From NCBI RefSeq assembly GCF_001939075.1, contig NZ_MPTA01000001.1, positions 558,001 through 622,000 of the forward strand: a stretch of 64,000 nt of DNA. Direction: 5' to 3'. Below, one piece after another: positions 1 to 8,849 of the stretch. Below the pieces are notes generated by a model that was not told the DNA's origin, did not search any database, and worked only from the letters and a program-made list of their open reading frames with translations. Position 1 is the stretch's first letter. Each line of letters starts with the position of its first letter. The translations under genes and the position numbers were made by a program. The DNA is from Paenisporosarcina indica. GTDB taxonomy: Bacteria; Bacillota; Bacilli; Bacillales_A; Planococcaceae.

Positions 1-116
1 TGACTCGATATCATCCGGTCAAACATTAATTATTCCGAATTAAATGTTTTAAAAAAGGAGTAAAGGGAATTTTGTAGAATAGTTAATACGTACTGAAATG
101 AGAATGAGGTGACTGA

Positions 117-746
117 ATGTTTGCGAAAAGTGTAATGATACCAAAAGAAAAATGTATCACAATCGAAACAACCGAGTCTTTGCAGACGGCATTAGACTTA
201 TTGGAGAAAAATCAAATTGACGCATTACCAGTTTTAGAGAATGGAATATATAAAGGGATATTGAATCGTTATATTGCCTATAGAGCTTTTTACTATTGCG
301 GTCTAAGCAAAGATGAATTTCAGGCGCAAACGTCTCTAATGGACGTTGTGACAAGAGAAGATATTTATTTAAACATTGAAGCTGTGTTTGAAGATTCTTT
401 GATCCTACTTAATGATTTTCCAATAATTGCCGTTGTGGAGGAGAATCAATTCTTGGGGTTAGTGACACGTTTTGACATTATGGATCAGTTCCGCAGCGCA
501 TTTGGAATGGATCGCCCTGGCGTCCGCATTACATTTACTTCTGTAGAAACAAAAGGTCAAATTGCACGCGTTTCGGATATTATTCAAAAGTTTCATGAGT
601 CAGTTATCTCGTTAGTTACATTTGATGAGTCAGACAAGTTACTGCGAAGAATTGTCTTGAAGATCGAGAAACGTGATAATATTCAAAAATTCCTGAATGA
701 ACTTGATCGCTCAGGATTCCGTGTATTGCACATGGAAGAAGATTGA
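117..746 (+). CDS. CBS-pair plus ACT-domain protein, probable nucleotide sensor
   Basis: A 209-residue soluble protein. Two CBS motifs are visible (about residues 6-60 and 70-128), the first containing the typical ALPVLENG-like strand and the second the VVEENQFLGLVTRFDIM segment. The last ~75 residues (from about 135) look like an ACT domain. This CBS-ACT layout occurs in Firmicutes adenine-nucleotide or cyclic-di-AMP binding proteins (the Listeria CbpA type); the ligand here is inference. There is no catalytic domain, so a regulatory role is likely. GAGGTGA at 106-112 supports the ATG at 117. It is probably monocistronic, with a terminator hairpin directly downstream. Confidence 0.8.
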   Translation: MFAKSVMIPKEKCITIETTESLQTALDLLEKNQIDALPVLENGIYKGILNRYIAYRAFYYCGLSKDEFQAQTSLMDVVTREDIYLNIEAVFEDSLILLNDFPIIAVVEENQFLGLVTRFDIMDQFRSAFGMDRPGVRITFTSVETKGQIARVSDIIQKFHESVISLVTFDESDKLLRRIVLKIEKRDNIQKFLNELDRSGFRVLHMEED

Positions 747-774
747 TTCATAGACTATGAAATAGCTCAATGTA

Positions 775-806
775 AGGGGAAGGGGAGACCCTCCTCTTTT
801 TATTTT
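775..806 (+). terminator. Intrinsic terminator after the CBS-ACT gene
   Basis: A GGGGAAGGG / CCCTCCTC stem with a very short loop is followed by a CTTTTTATTTT tail. It lies between the CBS-ACT stop codon and the ypbG start. Confidence 0.65.
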
Positions 807-823
807 GATTAAGGGGTGAGTGA

Positions 824-1588
824 ATGCGTTATTTAATAACCATGATGGGTGTGATTTTTAGTATTCCTCTTTTCATGTTTAAAAAAGCATTTGAAACAAA
901 TGTTCTTCATCAAGAAATTGAGGTGGAATCTGTAAAGCAAGAAACTTTTCGACTTTTTTTTATTTCAGATATTCATCGGAGGAAGATATCAAATCGGCTA
1001 ATTGAAAAAGTTGGTTCGGATATTAAGGCCGTGATCATCGGAGGAGATTTAGCCGAAAGAGGAGTTTCATTGGAACAAATCGAAGAAAATATTAAACAAC
1101 TCGCGAAAATCGGACCACTAATTTATGTATGGGGAAACAATGACCGTGAAGTTGGCGAACGCCATATTCGCAAATTCATTCTTAATGAGGGTGGCATTCT
1201 ACTAGAAAATGAGGCAATCTGTCTACAAAATCAGCGTGAGCAACTATGGATTGTTGGGATTGATGATGTTTCTTCTGGACGTGCAAATATTGAAAAAAGC
1301 TTTGCTAAGGTACCGGAAAGAGAGACTGTTGTTTTTGTCTCACATACCCCATTCGTCTTTAATAAAGTAATAGAACGTTATAAGCCGAGTGTGCTACTTG
1401 CTGGTCACACCCATGGTGGACAAATTCGAGTAGGTAAATGGGGTTATTATCAGCGTGGAACCCTAAAGTCAGAGAACAACGTCGTAACATTGATTAGTAA
1501 CGGTTTTGGAACTACTTTTATGCCGCTGCGTTTAGGTGCGCCTGCTGAGTGTCATATCTTGTCGATTATGCCCTTGCAAAACGAATGA
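824..1588 (+). CDS. ypbG: YpbG-like metallophosphoesterase
   Basis: 254 residues: an N-terminal hydrophobic segment (about 1-20) and then a calcineurin-type phosphoesterase fold. Visible metal-site blocks are ISDIH (block I), GGDLAERG (block II), GNND at block III, VSHTP and AGHTHGGQIR (blocks IV-V). Block III normally reads GN(H)D, and the usual histidine is asparagine here. The family includes membrane-associated phosphodiesterases; the substrate cannot be told. Gene order beside ypdA matches B. subtilis ypbG. Start ATG follows AAGGGGTGAG. A hairpin with TTCTCCTA/TAGGAGAA arms follows the gene. Confidence 0.8.
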   Translation: MRYLITMMGVIFSIPLFMFKKAFETNVLHQEIEVESVKQETFRLFFISDIHRRKISNRLIEKVGSDIKAVIIGGDLAERGVSLEQIEENIKQLAKIGPLIYVWGNNDREVGERHIRKFILNEGGILLENEAICLQNQREQLWIVGIDDVSSGRANIEKSFAKVPERETVVFVSHTPFVFNKVIERYKPSVLLAGHTHGGQIRVGKWGYYQRGTLKSENNVVTLISNGFGTTFMPLRLGAPAECHILSIMPLQNE

Positions 1589-1634
1589 CTGTACAAATGA
1601 AATGTAAATCCTCTTAGTTGTATAGTTCGTCAGG

Positions 1635-1675
1635 TTCTCCTATCATTATGTTTAGGTAGGAGAATTTCTATTTAA
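1635..1675 (+). terminator. Terminator after ypbG
   Basis: Arms TTCTCCTA (1635-1642) and TAGGAGAA (1657-1664) with a T-rich tail, between ypbG and ypdA. Confidence 0.55.
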
Positions 1676-1690
1676 AGGAAGTGTAGAAAA

Positions 1691-2665
1691 ATGAAAAATG
1701 TAAACGCAATTGTCGTCGGAGGGGGACCCTGTGGTCTAGCAACTGCAATAGCCTTACAAAATATTGGTGTCTCATCGATTATTATTGAAAAAGGGAATGT
1801 AGTGGAAGCAATATATAAATATCCCACACATCAAACATTTTTTAGTACAAGCGAAAAATTAGCAATCGGGGATGTCCCTTTTATTATTGAAGGACGCAAG
1901 CCTAAACGTAATCAAGCTCTTGTTTATTATCGTGAAGTAGCAAAAATGAAAAAATTACAGGTCCATCGATATGAAACGGTCGAGCGAGTTGAGAAACAGA
2001 AGGATACCTTTGTAGTGTATACATCAAAATCCACCTATAAAACAGCAAATGTTATTATTGCGACTGGCTATTATGACCACCCTAATTTGCTTGGAATTCC
2101 TGGTGAAGACCTGCCAAAAGTAAGTCATTACTTTAAAGAGGGGCATCCATATTTTGACACCGATGTGGTAGTAATTGGTGGTAAGAATTCAAGTATTGAT
2201 GCCGCTCTAGAATTACATAAGGCTGGTGCTAGAGTAACTGTAGTATATAGAGGGTCTGAATATTCAAGCAGTATCAAACCGTGGATATTGCCTGAGTTTG
2301 AAGGGTTGGTTAGAAGTGGAGAAATTAATATGCTTTTCGATTCTCATGTCGAGCAAATAACATATGAAAAAGTTCGAATCCGTCAACACGAGAAAATGTA
2401 TGACATTAACAATGATTTTGTATTTGCAATGATTGGGTATCACCCAGACCATGACTTTTTGAAAAATATGGGTGTCCAAATTGATGAACTGTCAGGAAGA
2501 CCACTGATAAATGAAAGTACGATGGAATCTAACATAGAGAACCTATATATTGCAGGTGTCTTAGCGGCCGGGAACAATGCCAATGAAATATTTATTGAAA
2601 ACGGACGGTTCCACGGAGAATTAATTGCAAATTCAATCTTGCAAAAAGAAAAGCTGCCAAAATAA
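1691..2665 (+). CDS. ypdA: YpdA, bacillithiol-disulfide reductase family flavoprotein
   Basis: A 324-residue flavoprotein of the thioredoxin-reductase fold. The N-terminal dinucleotide motif is VVGGGPCGLATA (FAD), a second nucleotide motif VVVIGGKNSSIDAAL lies near residue 160 (NADPH), and there is a C-terminal IAGVLAAGN FAD segment. The CxxC pair of thioredoxin reductase is absent, as expected for YpdA. The family recycles oxidised bacillithiol (BSSB) with NADPH. The bacillithiol gene bshA is also in this window, so the substrate is consistent. AAGGAAGTG precedes the ATG. The last codons lie inside a terminator stem. Confidence 0.92.
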   Translation: MKNVNAIVVGGGPCGLATAIALQNIGVSSIIIEKGNVVEAIYKYPTHQTFFSTSEKLAIGDVPFIIEGRKPKRNQALVYYREVAKMKKLQVHRYETVERVEKQKDTFVVYTSKSTYKTANVIIATGYYDHPNLLGIPGEDLPKVSHYFKEGHPYFDTDVVVIGGKNSSIDAALELHKAGARVTVVYRGSEYSSSIKPWILPEFEGLVRSGEINMLFDSHVEQITYEKVRIRQHEKMYDINNDFVFAMIGYHPDHDFLKNMGVQIDELSGRPLINESTMESNIENLYIAGVLAAGNNANEIFIENGRFHGELIANSILQKEKLPK

Positions 2666-2681
2666 TGGCGGCTTTTCTTTT
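2644..2681. terminator. Bidirectional terminator at the ypdA stop
   Basis: AAAGAAAAGCTGCC pairs with GGCGGCTTTTCTTT across an 8-base loop, with T- and A-rich flanks on both sides. It separates ypdA (+) from the convergent lipoprotein gene (-) and overlaps the last ypdA codons. Confidence 0.8.
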
Positions 2682-2738
2682 GGTGTATTGTTGGATTTCT
2701 ATTTCTTGAAAGTCATTCAATCTACTATCTCGAGTTTT

Positions 2739-3221
2739 TTAATCTTCCGTTATTTCAACATTATTTTCTTCAGCTAATTGCTGGACTGATTTTATAAAGT
2801 TTCTCATTTCCGAGCGACCTTCGGATAACATATGATTCGCATCACTAATTAAATCATAATCTTGTGCTTCAAGAGCTGCTAAAACTTTAATGATTGCATT
2901 ATATTGAGTATTGGTTGCTTCAAGATAAAGTTCGTGAACTTGTATTACTTCCGGTGTGTCAGGATCTATTGCTTCGGCTTCTTCTATAAGGATTTGATAG
3001 GCAGGAAGAACAACTTCTATAAGGTGAAGATACATATCTTCATCATTGGTGTAGTTAGAACCAGTTACACTTTCATACTCGCTAATTGCTTTAGTTTCTA
3101 GATCAATAATTGAGGACATATCGTTATTAATATAGTTCAAAAGATCATCTTGAACTTGATTACCACAACCAGCTAATCCTAAAAATAAACCAAAAACCAT
3201 GAACAAAGCCGTTTTCTTCAC
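2739..3221 (-). CDS. Small lipoprotein of unknown function
   Basis: 160 residues. The N terminus is a lipoprotein signal peptide: MKKTALF, a hydrophobic core, and the lipobox LAGC with the modified Cys at about residue 19. The mature part is acidic and predicted mostly helical, without a motif I can name, so an extracytoplasmic membrane-anchored location is the only supported statement. The start follows AAAGGGGATT on the minus strand. It lies downstream of and in the same direction as the asparaginase gene, 230 bases away, and is convergent with ypdA. No function is assigned. Confidence 0.75.
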   Translation of the reverse strand: MKKTALFMVFGLFLGLAGCGNQVQDDLLNYINNDMSSIIDLETKAISEYESVTGSNYTNDEDMYLHLIEVVLPAYQILIEEAEAIDPDTPEVIQVHELYLEATNTQYNAIIKVLAALEAQDYDLISDANHMLSEGRSEMRNFIKSVQQLAEENNVEITED

Positions 3222-3451
3222 AATAATCCCCTTTGTTTTTATTTCGAAAAAGGAAAGCGAAATACTTCTTCATGTTGAACCGTGATATGAATGAATCACG
3301 CCTATTTATGGTTTCATCTCGCTGTATTTATTGACCACTTCATTTATATGAGAAGGCTACATTGAAAAGGACTTAACATTCAATAAATTTCGATGATCCA
3401 ACGGGCTTGTAAACTGTGAAAGCGAAAGCTAACCCCAAAAAGGAAATAATT

Positions 3452-4417
3452 CTAATAGTTGAATATGGTTGAAATAGAATTTTTCACATGGGGATCAGAG
3501 AGTCCGATGAGTAATTTAATTCGTGCTTTTTGGCCGCTTAACCCATGAGCAAACAAAATACCCATTTTTTCTAACATTTTTCCGCCGCCTTCATATCCAT
3601 AAACAGGTTGAGCAATTCCGTTGTAACATCTTGATACCAAAACAATAGGAATACTTTGTTCTATAAGCTGTTGAATTGCTGGTATAATTGCAGGAGGTAC
3701 ATTCCCCTGCCCTAACCCTTCCAAAACCACTCCGTCGTACCCTGACTTGCCTACATGTAAGAGTAAATCAGCTTCCATTCCTGCATACACTTTGAAGAGA
3801 GCGATTTTTTTACTGATATTGCTCACATCATACGTTTCTTGACGAATTGGAGAATGGTGGAAGTGTACACCTGTTTTAGTAATTAGTCCAAGGGGTCCAT
3901 ATTGTGGACTTTGGAAAGTGGATACATTGCTGGTCGATGTTTTCGTGACATTTTGAGCAGTATGAATTTCATCATTCATCACGACAAGTACACCTTTGCC
4001 AAACGTATCATCGGAGATTGCTACTCGTACTGCAGATACCAAATTATAAACACCATCTGCACCAATTTCATTTGATGATCTCATGGCACCCGTTAAAATA
4101 ATCGGGACATCACTTTTTATTGTTAAATCAAGGAAATAAGCGGTTTCTTCTAAAGTATCTGTACCATGTGTAATGACGATTCCTTCCACATCATATGATG
4201 ATAATTGTTCATCGATAATTACTTTAAGTTTCAACATCTCCTTTGGTGTCATATGGGGAGAAGGTAAATTGAAGGCATTGATTTCATGAATATTCGCGTA
4301 TTGCATCAAAGTGTGTATTTCAGCTGTGATTGGATTCGTCTCTCCTTGTATTACAGCTCCATTCATTACATGCATCGAAATTGTACCACCTGTATGAATT
4401 ACTACTATTTTTTTCAT
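3452..4417 (-). CDS. ansA: L-asparaginase, type I (AnsA/AnsB-like)
   Basis: 321 residues from the ATG at 4417. The longer frame adds seven residues, but AAAGGAG sits inside that extension and is correctly spaced for the inner ATG. Both catalytic threonine motifs are visible: IHTGGTISM at the N terminus and ITHGTDTLEETA near residue 85-95, with TGAMRSSNEIGADG after it. The enzyme hydrolyses L-asparagine to aspartate and ammonia. No signal peptide is present, so it is cytoplasmic. It is transcribed divergently from prsW. The gene symbol follows family usage; paralogues exist in other Bacillales. Confidence 0.9.
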   Translation of the reverse strand: MKKIVVIHTGGTISMHVMNGAVIQGETNPITAEIHTLMQYANIHEINAFNLPSPHMTPKEMLKLKVIIDEQLSSYDVEGIVITHGTDTLEETAYFLDLTIKSDVPIILTGAMRSSNEIGADGVYNLVSAVRVAISDDTFGKGVLVVMNDEIHTAQNVTKTSTSNVSTFQSPQYGPLGLITKTGVHFHHSPIRQETYDVSNISKKIALFKVYAGMEADLLLHVGKSGYDGVVLEGLGQGNVPPAIIPAIQQLIEQSIPIVLVSRCYNGIAQPVYGYEGGGKMLEKMGILFAHGLSGQKARIKLLIGLSDPHVKNSISTIFNY

Positions 4418-4494
4418 GTTATTTTGATCTCCTTTCAACCATCAGAGGAATTAAAAATGATATAATTAAACGATGAAAAGGAGGCGAGTGCAAC

Positions 4495-5154
4495 TTGATT
4501 ATCATATTATCTGTCGCAATCGCTCCAGGACTTGCTCTATTTAGTTATTTGTATTTACGAAATCAGATATCGTCAGAGCCTTCACGAACATTGTTTCATA
4601 CATTTATCTATGGCGCTATCTTAACTTTTCCTATTCTTTTCATACAGCATGTGTTTGAAGTAGAACAAATCATGCAATCATTTTTTATAAGGAACGTTCT
4701 GTTTACTAGTATGCTTGAGGAATTTTTCAAATGGTTTATTTTGGTTATGGCCATTTACCAACACGTAGAATTTGATGATCCATATGATGGTATTTTATAT
4801 GGTGCTAGTATATCTTTAGGTTTTGCAACAGTCGAAAATATTTTATACTTGTTAACTTATGGGTTGGATACAGCTTTTTTACGGGCTATGATGCCTGTCT
4901 CGAGCCATGCTATTTTTGGTGTAGTTATGGGTTATTATCTAGGGCGTGCAAAATTCGCAATAAATGGTAAATCGAAACCGCTTTTATTTGTTGCATTATT
5001 GACCCCAATAGGTTTACACATGATGTATAACGGTATATTAGCGATTGAAGGAATTTCAATATATTTCATGATCCCATTTATGTTGTTTTTATGGTGGTTA
5101 TGTTTAACGAAAGTGAAGAAAGCACACTTACTGACCATACAACATTATAGTTAA
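4495..5154 (+). CDS. prsW: PrsW family intramembrane metalloprotease
   Basis: 219 residues with about six to seven hydrophobic segments. The catalytic EExxK motif is present (Glu75-Glu76-Phe-Phe-Lys79), followed by a conserved His in the SSHAIFG membrane segment. In B. subtilis PrsW performs site-1 cleavage of the anti-sigma factor RsiW, releasing sigma-W under envelope stress. The rsiW-sigW pair is not in this window. The start is TTG at 4495, with AAAGGAGG about ten bases upstream. The position directly before sleB-ypeB matches B. subtilis. Confidence 0.9.
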   Translation: MIIILSVAIAPGLALFSYLYLRNQISSEPSRTLFHTFIYGAILTFPILFIQHVFEVEQIMQSFFIRNVLFTSMLEEFFKWFILVMAIYQHVEFDDPYDGILYGASISLGFATVENILYLLTYGLDTAFLRAMMPVSSHAIFGVVMGYYLGRAKFAINGKSKPLLFVALLTPIGLHMMYNGILAIEGISIYFMIPFMLFLWWLCLTKVKKAHLLTIQHYS

Positions 5155-5179
5155 TAAAAAAATATCATGCTGTTTTAAG

Positions 5180-5206
5180 CCAATTTACGAATTGGTTTAT
5201 TTTTTT
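5180..5206 (+). terminator. Terminator after prsW
   Basis: CCAATT (5180-5185), loop TACG, AATTGG (5190-5195), then a T-rich tail. The tail runs into the -35 element of the proposed sleB promoter. Confidence 0.65.
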
Positions 5207-5235
5207 GTATAAAATTCGTCATTTTCCTCATTCTA
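5206..5235 (+). promoter_or_regulatory. Putative sigma-G promoter of sleB-ypeB
   Basis: TGTATA at 5206-5211 and CATTCTA at 5229-5235 are separated by 17 bases. Both match the B. subtilis sigma-G consensus (-35 gHATR-like, -10 CATnnTA). sleB is a forespore sigma-G gene in B. subtilis, which agrees. No good sigma-A promoter is visible here. Confidence 0.6.
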
Positions 5236-5254
5236 AAAAAAAGGAGAAATGTCG

Positions 5255-6052
5255 ATGAGAAAAAATAAATGGCTTTTAAGTATGGTGACGTTTAGTTTGT
5301 TAGTGTTTTCGGTTAGCTCCACCCATCCTACAGAGGCATTTTCAGCACAAGAGATTGAGCTTGGTGCATTTGGTGATGATGTAATTGAATTACAATCACG
5401 TTTGCAATACATCGGGTTGTACAAAAACAAGATTGATGGGGAATTTGGATACGGAACATATTGGGCACTTCGGAATTTTCAAGAGAAATATGGACTACCA
5501 GTTGATGGGATTGCAGGGCAAGCAACGAAAAACAAGTTAGCAAGTGTTGCGAAATACAATAAAGAATTTGTACACAATCAAATAGCTAAAGGAAATCAAT
5601 TTACACATTATGGGGGTACTCCTTTAGAACAACAAGTTAAAAAAGGGGCAAACCAAGGTGCGAAACAACCGGAACAAACACAACTTCCATCTAAATATTC
5701 GGAACAAGATTTACAGCTGATGGCCAACGCGGTGTACGGTGAAGCACGTGGTGAGCCATACGAGGGTCAAGTTGCTGTAGCAGCAGTTATTTTAAATCGT
5801 GTAGAAGATCCACAGTTTCCAAATTCGATAAGTGGAGTGATCTTTCAACCGCGGGCATTTACGGCAGTTGCCGATGGACAAATATGGCTAACACCAAATG
5901 AACGAGCAAAAGAAGCTGTACTTGATGCGTTAAATGGGTGGGATCCATCTGAAAACGCACTGTATTATTTTAACCCTGTGACAGCAACCAGTGACTGGAT
6001 TTGGGGTAGACCTCAAATAAAAACAATTGGGAAACATATATTCTGTGATTGA
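5255..6052 (+). CDS. sleB: SleB, spore cortex-lytic enzyme
   Basis: 265 residues from the ATG at 5255; the upstream ATG at 5249 is only two bases from AAGGAG, whereas 5255 is eight away. An N-terminal signal peptide (about 1-30) precedes a peptidoglycan-binding repeat (about 37-96, LQSRLQYIGLY...GEFGYGTYWALRNFQ). A Gln/Lys-rich linker then leads to the SleB/CwlJ hydrolase domain (about 152-265) with the catalytic Glu in NAVYGEARGEP (Glu163). It degrades muramic-delta-lactam-containing cortex during germination, after export into the forespore intermembrane space. ypeB follows directly. Confidence 0.95.
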   Translation: MRKNKWLLSMVTFSLLVFSVSSTHPTEAFSAQEIELGAFGDDVIELQSRLQYIGLYKNKIDGEFGYGTYWALRNFQEKYGLPVDGIAGQATKNKLASVAKYNKEFVHNQIAKGNQFTHYGGTPLEQQVKKGANQGAKQPEQTQLPSKYSEQDLQLMANAVYGEARGEPYEGQVAVAAVILNRVEDPQFPNSISGVIFQPRAFTAVADGQIWLTPNERAKEAVLDALNGWDPSENALYYFNPVTATSDWIWGRPQIKTIGKHIFCD

Positions 6053-6063
6053 GGAGGAATGAC

Positions 6064-7353
6064 GTGAAGATTTTATCTGGTGTATTAGCAATCGCCTTAA
6101 TTGTAATGGGCGTATTTTTATATAATTCGAAACAAAATGAAGAAGCATTACAATATAGCTTAAGATCACAATACACAAATCAAATATCCGATGCATCTGA
6201 AAAATTAACTGAGCTACAAAAATCCGTACAGAGTGCAACAGTCTTTAAAGACAAAACCGCACAAGTCGAACCATTAGAAAATATTTGGAGACTATCTTCA
6301 GAAATAAAAAGCAATATCGCTTCTCTTCCACTGCAACAAGATTTTTCAAATGAATGGATGAACTATTTAGGGAGACTTGGTGAATATGCAAAATTAAGAA
6401 GCCAAGATAAAGTGCCCGAAGATAAATGGTTAAAAGTCACAAATAATGTAGCGACTAATTTAAATGATTTTTCTTTTGAGTGGCAAAATGCAACAACGGA
6501 AATGCTAGCAAAACAACAATCATTCTCTAAGTGGCAAAAAGAAATTAAAGCAGGAGAACCTTCAAAAACATGGACAGGTATGTCCGAAACAGTTAAAGGA
6601 TATTCCGAAAGTGATTTTCCATTAACAGCAAGTGAATCCGATGATCAAAAGAAAAAAGATTTAAAAGCTATCGAGGATAAACCTGTTACGGAACAACAAG
6701 TTGTAAAAAGAATGAAAAACACATTCCCAGCATTTAAAAACGCAAATTTAGTTACATCCAGCAGTAAGCCTGATGCACCATATCCGTTTTACCATATTCA
6801 ATTTCACGAAGGAATCCGAATTGGTTACGCAGATTACACTAAAAAAGGTGGACATCTCCTATCCTTGTTAATTGAACGTCCTATTGGAGACAATCGCATC
6901 ACGCAAGAACAAATGAAAGCGAAAGCTGAGAAGGCTGTAAAATCATATGGCTTCAATGATGTAGAACTTGTTGAAACTCGTGAAAACCACTTGTATTGGC
7001 ATGTCGTATTTGTTCGATTATCTCCAGGAAACAATGCACGTATTTATGCAGATGCGATTCAATTGAAACTTGCAAAGGACGATGGCGAGATTCTAGGTGT
7101 CAATGCACTGGAATATATTCAAAAAGAGACGTTGCCTGATCAAAAATTAGTAACGATAGATTGGAATGAATTCTTTACTGATCAAGTAAGCGTTGAAAGT
7201 GAAAGACTAGGGTATACAGAAAATGAACGGTTACAGCAAAGATTATGCTACGAGTTAATGGTTTTAAAAGAAACTAATCATGGATCGAACACACTCCGTA
7301 TAATGATCGATACTGAAACAAAAGAAGTTTTGAAGTCTGAAATGTTAAATTAG
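6064..7353 (+). CDS. ypeB: YpeB, germination protein that stabilises SleB
   Basis: 429 residues from GTG at 6064, chosen because GAGGAGG (6053-6059) lies inside the longer frame. An N-terminal membrane anchor (about 4-20, LSGVLAIALIVMGVFLY) precedes a helical N-terminal domain and C-terminal PepSY-like repeats. In B. subtilis YpeB and SleB need each other for localisation and stability in the dormant spore. It starts 11 bases after sleB, so the two form one operon under the proposed sigma-G promoter. Confidence 0.92.
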   Translation: MKILSGVLAIALIVMGVFLYNSKQNEEALQYSLRSQYTNQISDASEKLTELQKSVQSATVFKDKTAQVEPLENIWRLSSEIKSNIASLPLQQDFSNEWMNYLGRLGEYAKLRSQDKVPEDKWLKVTNNVATNLNDFSFEWQNATTEMLAKQQSFSKWQKEIKAGEPSKTWTGMSETVKGYSESDFPLTASESDDQKKKDLKAIEDKPVTEQQVVKRMKNTFPAFKNANLVTSSSKPDAPYPFYHIQFHEGIRIGYADYTKKGGHLLSLLIERPIGDNRITQEQMKAKAEKAVKSYGFNDVELVETRENHLYWHVVFVRLSPGNNARIYADAIQLKLAKDDGEILGVNALEYIQKETLPDQKLVTIDWNEFFTDQVSVESERLGYTENERLQQRLCYELMVLKETNHGSNTLRIMIDTETKEVLKSEMLN

Positions 7354-7420
7354 CTTACTAAGGTTGTAATCAAAATTCAAAGAAAATTCCATGCCTATCG
7401 TAATACTGAAACCGAGATGA

Positions 7421-7447
7421 AAGCTCACGAAGGTGGGCTTTTTTTTG
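7421..7447 (+). terminator. Terminator after ypeB
   Basis: AAGCTCAC pairs with GTGGGCTT (one G-T wobble) across a short loop and is followed by eight T residues. Confidence 0.75.
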
Positions 7448-7493
7448 TTGAGCTGTGGTACAATATGTGTGAGAAAGTTAAGGGGTTGATCAC

Positions 7494-8168
7494 GTGATTA
7501 AGAAGATTCAAATAGCCATTGATGGACCTGCGGCGGCGGGTAAAAGTACGATCGCAAAAATTGTGGCTGATGAACTGGGTTATACCTATATTGACACCGG
7601 GGCTATGTATCGGGCGATTACGTATAAAGCACTGGAACAAAACATAGATTTAGAAAACGAAGAGTTATTAGCTTCTTTACTGCTTGAAACCAATATTGAG
7701 TTAATCCCATCTGATGAAGGACAACTGGTCTTACTGGATGGAACAGATGTATCGAATGCTATTCGTTCGAATAAAGTAACTTCTTCCGTTTCAGCTGTAG
7801 CAGCACATGCTAGTCTTCGTGAAGAAATGGTTAAACGTCAAATGCAAATGGCTGAAAGTGGTGGCGTGGTTATGGATGGCCGTGACATTGGTACTCATGT
7901 AATGGTTAACGCAGAATTAAAAGTTTTTATGTCTGCTTCTGTTGCAGAACGTGCTAATCGCCGTCAGTTGGATAATGAACAACGTGGAATTGCTTCAACT
8001 GTGGAACTGCTAATGAAAGAAATCGCAGAACGTGACAAATTGGATAGTGAAAGATTAGCATCACCTCTTGTTCAAGCGAAAGATGCCATTTATTTGGATA
8101 CAACAAATTTGTCCATTCAAGAAACTGCACAACGCATAACTCAGTTAGCGAAAGAGAGGTTGAGCTAA
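7494..8168 (+). CDS. cmk: Cytidylate kinase
   Basis: 224 residues, the usual length for Cmk. P-loop GPAAAGKST lies at about residues 11-19, then the CMP-binding [14 protein letters not shown] segment, DGRDIGTHV and the late ERDKLDSER lid region. It phosphorylates CMP and dCMP with ATP in the cytoplasm. The GTG start at 7494 follows AAGGGG. Its stop directly abuts plsC, so the two are co-transcribed. B. subtilis has ypfA and ypfB between ypeB and cmk; both are absent here. Confidence 0.96.
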   Translation: MIKKIQIAIDGPAAAGKSTIAKIVADELGYTYIDTGAMYRAITYKALEQNIDLENEELLASLLLETNIELIPSDEGQLVLLDGTDVSNAIRSNKVTSSVSAVAAHASLREEMVKRQMQMAESGGVVMDGRDIGTHVMVNAELKVFMSASVAERANRRQLDNEQRGIASTVELLMKEIAERDKLDSERLASPLVQAKDAIYLDTTNLSIQETAQRITQLAKERLS

Positions 8169-8753
8169 ATGAACTTATACCATTTTGCCAAGTCACTTGT
8201 TTGGACAGTATTGAAACCGGTTTATCGATTCGATATCCATGGTTTGGAGCATTTCCCAAAAACTGGCGGAGTATTAATTTGTACGAACCACATTAATGCC
8301 CTTGATCCACCCGTCGTTGGAATTACAGCACCAAGACCCGTATACTTCATGGCGAAGGCAGAATTATTTAATGCACCAATATTAAAACCGCTCCTTCCAA
8401 AATTAAATGCCTTTCCAGTAAAACGTGGATTAAGTGATCGGGAAGCATTAAGGAGAGCCATAGCCATATTAAAAGGCGGGGAAGTAATGGGTCTTTTCCC
8501 AGAAGGCACTCGTAGTAAAAATGGTGAGCTTGGAAAAGGATTTTCAGGAGCTGGGTTTTTCGCGCTTAAAGGAGAAGCTGACGTAGTTCCATGTGCAATT
8601 ATTGGGCCCTATAAGTCATTTAGACGTTTGAAGGTTGTCTATGGAAAACCGATAGATATGCAGCCTTATCGCGAGCAAAGAGCTTCAGCGGACGAAGTCA
8701 CAAGTGTAATCATGAGCCGAATTCAAGAATTATTAGATGAGCATAAATCGTAA
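8169..8753 (+). CDS. plsC: 1-acyl-sn-glycerol-3-phosphate acyltransferase (PlsC)
   Basis: 194 residues of the PlsC/LPAAT family. The catalytic NHxxxxD motif is NHINALD (about residue 40), and the glycerophosphate-binding motif FPEGTRSKNG lies near residue 115. The enzyme acylates lysophosphatidic acid to phosphatidic acid at the inner membrane face. The start codon immediately follows the cmk stop, giving a cmk-plsC transcription unit. This cmk-plsC-ypfD order is common in Bacillales although B. subtilis keeps plsC elsewhere. Confidence 0.9.
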   Translation: MNLYHFAKSLVWTVLKPVYRFDIHGLEHFPKTGGVLICTNHINALDPPVVGITAPRPVYFMAKAELFNAPILKPLLPKLNAFPVKRGLSDREALRRAIAILKGGEVMGLFPEGTRSKNGELGKGFSGAGFFALKGEADVVPCAIIGPYKSFRRLKVVYGKPIDMQPYREQRASADEVTSVIMSRIQELLDEHKS

Positions 8754-8849
8754 TATTTGTCATAATCGTTAATCAAAAGTTGAAATTTTTGTTTTTATTG
8801 AAGTATTCGCATAAAATAAAGGTTGGAACGTTGTGAAGGAGGATGCTAT

